Positions 61,801 through 64,000 of a stretch of DNA of 64,000 nucleotides are shown in pieces (position 1 is the stretch's first letter; each line of letters starts with the position of its first letter). The stretch covers positions 496,001-560,000 of the forward strand of contig NZ_JAGXJN010000002.1 in the NCBI RefSeq assembly GCF_019091455.1, given 5' to 3'. This stretch comes from Chitinophaga sp. GbtcB8. Lineage in GTDB: Bacteria > Bacteroidota > Bacteroidia > Chitinophagales > Chitinophagaceae. A model generated the notes under the pieces. That model did not search any database and was not told where the DNA came from. It saw only the letters and a list, made by a program, of their open reading frames with translations. Position numbers and translations under genes: made by a program.

Positions 61801-63102
61801 CTACCTCGGTCCTGTTCCTCCGCCACTGCGGCTGCTGCCACCTCTGCCCGGCCTTGTCGGCATAAACGGGCTTTTCGTTGCGGCGTTCTTTTCCTTTTTA
61901 GTAACACGTCTTGCATCATTCACCACAATATCCGACGTATCCAGCCCGCTCATTACCTGCACATTAGTTTCATCATTCAGTCCTGTCATAATACGGCGGC
62001 GCATAAGGGTATCGCCCCGTTTGATCCATACTGCAGCAGGACGTGCCGCTTCATCCGGAGAGGTTAAGCGTTTAGTGGTATCCGTTTGTGTTCTCAAAGT
62101 ATCCGGGCGTTTGCTGCGGTAAAAGCCAGGTTCTGTTTTGCCATGAGAGGTATCCCTTCGCCCTATGATCACATAATCTTTCAGCAGGGCGGAATCCGGT
62201 TTGAATTTCAGCGCTTTTGCGCTTACCAGCAAAGCATTCTTGGCTTCTTTGGTGTAGATGGTGATGTTGGCCGTCATGCCGGGTTTCAGGCGCATGTCGT
62301 TATTGGGCGCGTCTATGATGGTAGTATAGGTAACCACGTTAGCAGAAGTGCTGGGCTGCAGGCGTACTTCCTGCACGGTGCCGTTAAATACATCGTCCGG
62401 GAACGCATCCACGGTAAAGGTTACACGCTGTCCTTTTTCCACGTTGCCAATATCCGCTTCATCCACGCTGGCCTGTACCTGCATTTTAGTAAGGTCTTTT
62501 GCTAAAATAAAAAGGGTAGGGGTGTTAAAGCTGGCTGCTACTGTTTGCCCTATGTTCACACTCCTGTTTAACACCACACCGTCAATAGGAGAATAAATGT
62601 TGGCATACGAAAGGTTTTTGTTGGCTGATTGCAATTGTGCTTTAATTGCCGCCACATTAGCTTTGGCGCTGTTGAACTGGTACAGGGCCGTTTCATAATC
62701 GGCCTTGCTGATAGCGCCTACATTGTACAGCTGCGATTGACGGCTGTAGTTACTTTGCTGGAACACCAGCTGGTCCTGAGCAGCAGCCAGGTTGGCCTGA
62801 AACTGATCCACCTGCGCCTGCAACAATGATTTATCCAGCTCCGCTATCAGCTGGTTCTTTTTCACCTGCGTATTAAAATCCGCATAAATAACGCGGATGG
62901 TGCCGGATACCTGTGTACCTACAGACACTGTATCCACCGGCTGTATAGTGCCGGTAGCCGTAATGGCATTGGCAATAAAACCATACACCGGTTTTTCTGT
63001 ATCAATCATCACCGGATCTTCCTTATGCCTGAAGAACAGGAACCAGATGGCTACTGCTGCTATAATGATGATGCCTGTTATTAACCATTTATATCGTTTC
63101 AT
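61801..63102 (-). CDS. MacA-like periplasmic adaptor of a tripartite efflux pump
   Basis: 433 residues anchored by an N-terminal helix (WLITGIIIIAAVAIWFLFF, about 5-23). Barrel-sandwich (lipoyl) halves flank a coiled-coil hairpin (about 85-165; LDKSLLQAQVDQFQANLAAA then QLQSANKNLSYANIYSP). They are followed by VLNRSVNIGQTVAAS, the beta-barrel domain and an unusually Gly/Arg/Ser-rich C-terminus (RPGRGGSSRSGGG). It bridges the ABC permease with TolC. Confidence 0.94.
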   Translation of the reverse strand: MKRYKWLITGIIIIAAVAIWFLFFRHKEDPVMIDTEKPVYGFIANAITATGTIQPVDTVSVGTQVSGTIRVIYADFNTQVKKNQLIAELDKSLLQAQVDQFQANLAAAQDQLVFQQSNYSRQSQLYNVGAISKADYETALYQFNSAKANVAAIKAQLQSANKNLSYANIYSPIDGVVLNRSVNIGQTVAASFNTPTLFILAKDLTKMQVQASVDEADIGNVEKGQRVTFTVDAFPDDVFNGTVQEVRLQPSTSANVVTYTTIIDAPNNDMRLKPGMTANITIYTKEAKNALLVSAKALKFKPDSALLKDYVIIGRRDTSHGKTEPGFYRSKRPDTLRTQTDTTKRLTSPDEAARPAAVWIKRGDTLMRRRIMTGLNDETNVQVMSGLDTSDIVVNDARRVTKKEKNAATKSPFMPTRPGRGGSSRSGGGTGPR

Positions 63103-63175
63103 TTGTGCTTGTTTGTCGTTTTATTTGCCAAATGGAATCTTTGATTTCATTTGCTGTTGTTTATCGTTTTATCCC

Positions 63176-64000
63176 TTAATTATTAGTAACCGGTTCTCCT
63201 ATATAAAACTCGTAGATCCTGGTATTCAGGATGGCGCCATACTTAGCCTGTATAAATGCCTGCAGCGCCTGTACATACAGGTTCTTTTGCACGGCAAGGT
63301 CAGTTATATTCACCGCGCCTATTTTCATTTGCTCTACACTAATGCGGTAACCCTCTTCACTGGCCACCAGCTGTTTTTCCGCAGCTTTGTATTGCTCCTG
63401 TGCGTTCTGCAGGTTCAGGTAAGATTGCTCTACCTGCTGTGTTAACACGGTTTTGGTATCCTGCAGGGTTAACCTGGCCTGGTCTATCTGGATCTTTGCA
63501 CGCGCTTCATTGGCCTTGTTCACCCGGTTGCTGAAAATGGGAATACCTAATGTTAATCCTGCACGCTGGTAAAAGTTATTATCCAGCTGCTGCCAGTAGC
63601 TGTTTGACTGGTTATCGGAAAACCCGCTGGATAAGGTACCGCCCAGGCTAAGCGTGGGTTTATAACCTGCTTTGGCTTTTTCCAGCCCTACTTCCGCAAT
63701 GGTTACGCCCAGCTCTCCGTTCTTTACTTCCGGCCTGGTTTGCAGGGCAATACGTTGCGCTTCTTCCAGTGATGGTACAGGTTTTTCTGCCCGTAACGTA
63801 TCCGGCTGTACGATGGAAAAGGTATAGGCTGTAGGCAGCTGCAATACCTGTTTCAGGGTTAGTAAATTCTGCCGGTAAGTGTTTTGCGCAACTACCAGCG
63901 AGTAAGCATCTGTGGCCTGCTGGGCTTCCAGCTGTACCAGGTCTTTACGGGCAATGCTGCCGGCGTTAAAGAGCTGTTGTCCCTGTTGCAGCTGCGCCTG
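63176..64000 (-). CDS. TolC family outer-membrane efflux protein, 5' end cut by window
   Basis: About 275 C-terminal residues are visible; the gene continues past base 64000. Helical hairpin sequence with the outer membrane efflux protein pattern: LVQLEAQQATDAYSLVVAQN near the window edge, later EEAQRIALQTRPEVKNGELG, a strand with LGIPIFSNRVNKANEAR and long final helices. The end lacks a Pro-rich tail (YIGEPVTNN). First gene seen in the tolC-macA-macB-like operon. Confidence 0.93.
   Translation of the reverse strand, partial: QAQLQQGQQLFNAGSIARKDLVQLEAQQATDAYSLVVAQNTYRQNLLTLKQVLQLPTAYTFSIVQPDTLRAEKPVPSLEEAQRIALQTRPEVKNGELGVTIAEVGLEKAKAGYKPTLSLGGTLSSGFSDNQSNSYWQQLDNNFYQRAGLTLGIPIFSNRVNKANEARAKIQIDQARLTLQDTKTVLTQQVEQSYLNLQNAQEQYKAAEKQLVASEEGYRISVEQMKIGAVNITDLAVQKNLYVQALQAFIQAKYGAILNTRIYEFYIGEPVTNN

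Noticed and set aside
1..64000. tRNA, rRNA or classical riboswitch
   Set aside because: No cloverleaf, rRNA or conserved riboswitch core was recognised by eye; a covariance-model scan would be decisive.

Overview
The window looks like chromosomal DNA from a Bacteroidota member, most likely a Chitinophagaceae such as Chitinophaga. The evidence is two SusC/SusD outer-membrane pairs, one with an STN signalling domain behind a FecR anti-sigma protein; an ECF sigma factor; two stand-alone ~790-residue FtsX-type permeases; a LytS/LytTR two-component pair; a decayed type IX secretion C-terminal tail; and several upstream matches to the Bacteroidota promoter consensus (TTTG, about 19 nt, TAnnTTTG). 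The genus is an inference; no rRNA or tRNA gene was seen.

Layout. 1-5.3 kb: end of a short-chain dehydrogenase, then a molybdenum hydroxylase set (iron-sulfur subunit, Tat-exported molybdenum subunit, XdhC-type chaperone, MocA-type cytidylyltransferase). 5.3-6.4 kb: a zeta-toxin-like kinase overlapping a 112-residue partner. 6.5-11.6 kb: SusC/SusD pair 1, followed by about 1 kb without an intact gene but with a frameshifted T9SS tail and a 12-bp inverted repeat. 12.6-24.5 kb: mixed single genes (YdeI-like protein, FtsX permease, cysteine hydrolase, class I isoprenoid-synthase-like protein, aminopeptidase P, beta-helix lipoprotein, AraC regulator, SMP-30 and secreted Gfo/Idh proteins) ending in a HigBA module. 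24.5-29.3 kb: M19 dipeptidase and D-aminoacylase five bases apart, then a membrane protein and a two-DTG aspartyl protease. 29.3-40.2 kb: mostly minus-strand genes (threonine synthase, LysR, TonB-dependent receptor, SDR with AraC, LytTR/LytS, hydroxyisobutyrate-type dehydrogenase) and two small proteins that may be related to each other.

40.3-50.4 kb carries the most regulation: ECF sigma factor, FtsX permease, a 571-bp gap with a long inverted repeat, then FecR, STN-type SusC and SusD. This reads as a trans-envelope nutrient-sensing locus whose sigma gene has been separated from fecR by a permease. 50.4-52.3 kb: two VOC proteins and a TetR regulator with a palindrome inside its own promoter. 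52.4-59.6 kb: GH3 glycosidase, a small lipoprotein, a YihY membrane protein, a glutamate-carboxypeptidase-II-like M28 peptidase and a class C beta-lactamase-like serine hydrolase. 59.6-64.0 kb: a minus-strand tripartite efflux operon (TolC, MacA-like adaptor, ABC ATPase, MacB-like permease), with TolC cut by the window end.

Most genes suit a nutrient-scavenging heterotroph: outer-membrane glycan/peptide uptake, secreted peptidases and glycosidases, and D-amino-acid release. The less explained signals are regulatory or structural. They include a motif shared at the same distance upstream of both FtsX permeases, the 43.7-kb inverted repeat, several families of short-word intergenic repeats, and promoters lying so close to ATG that leaderless transcripts are likely.
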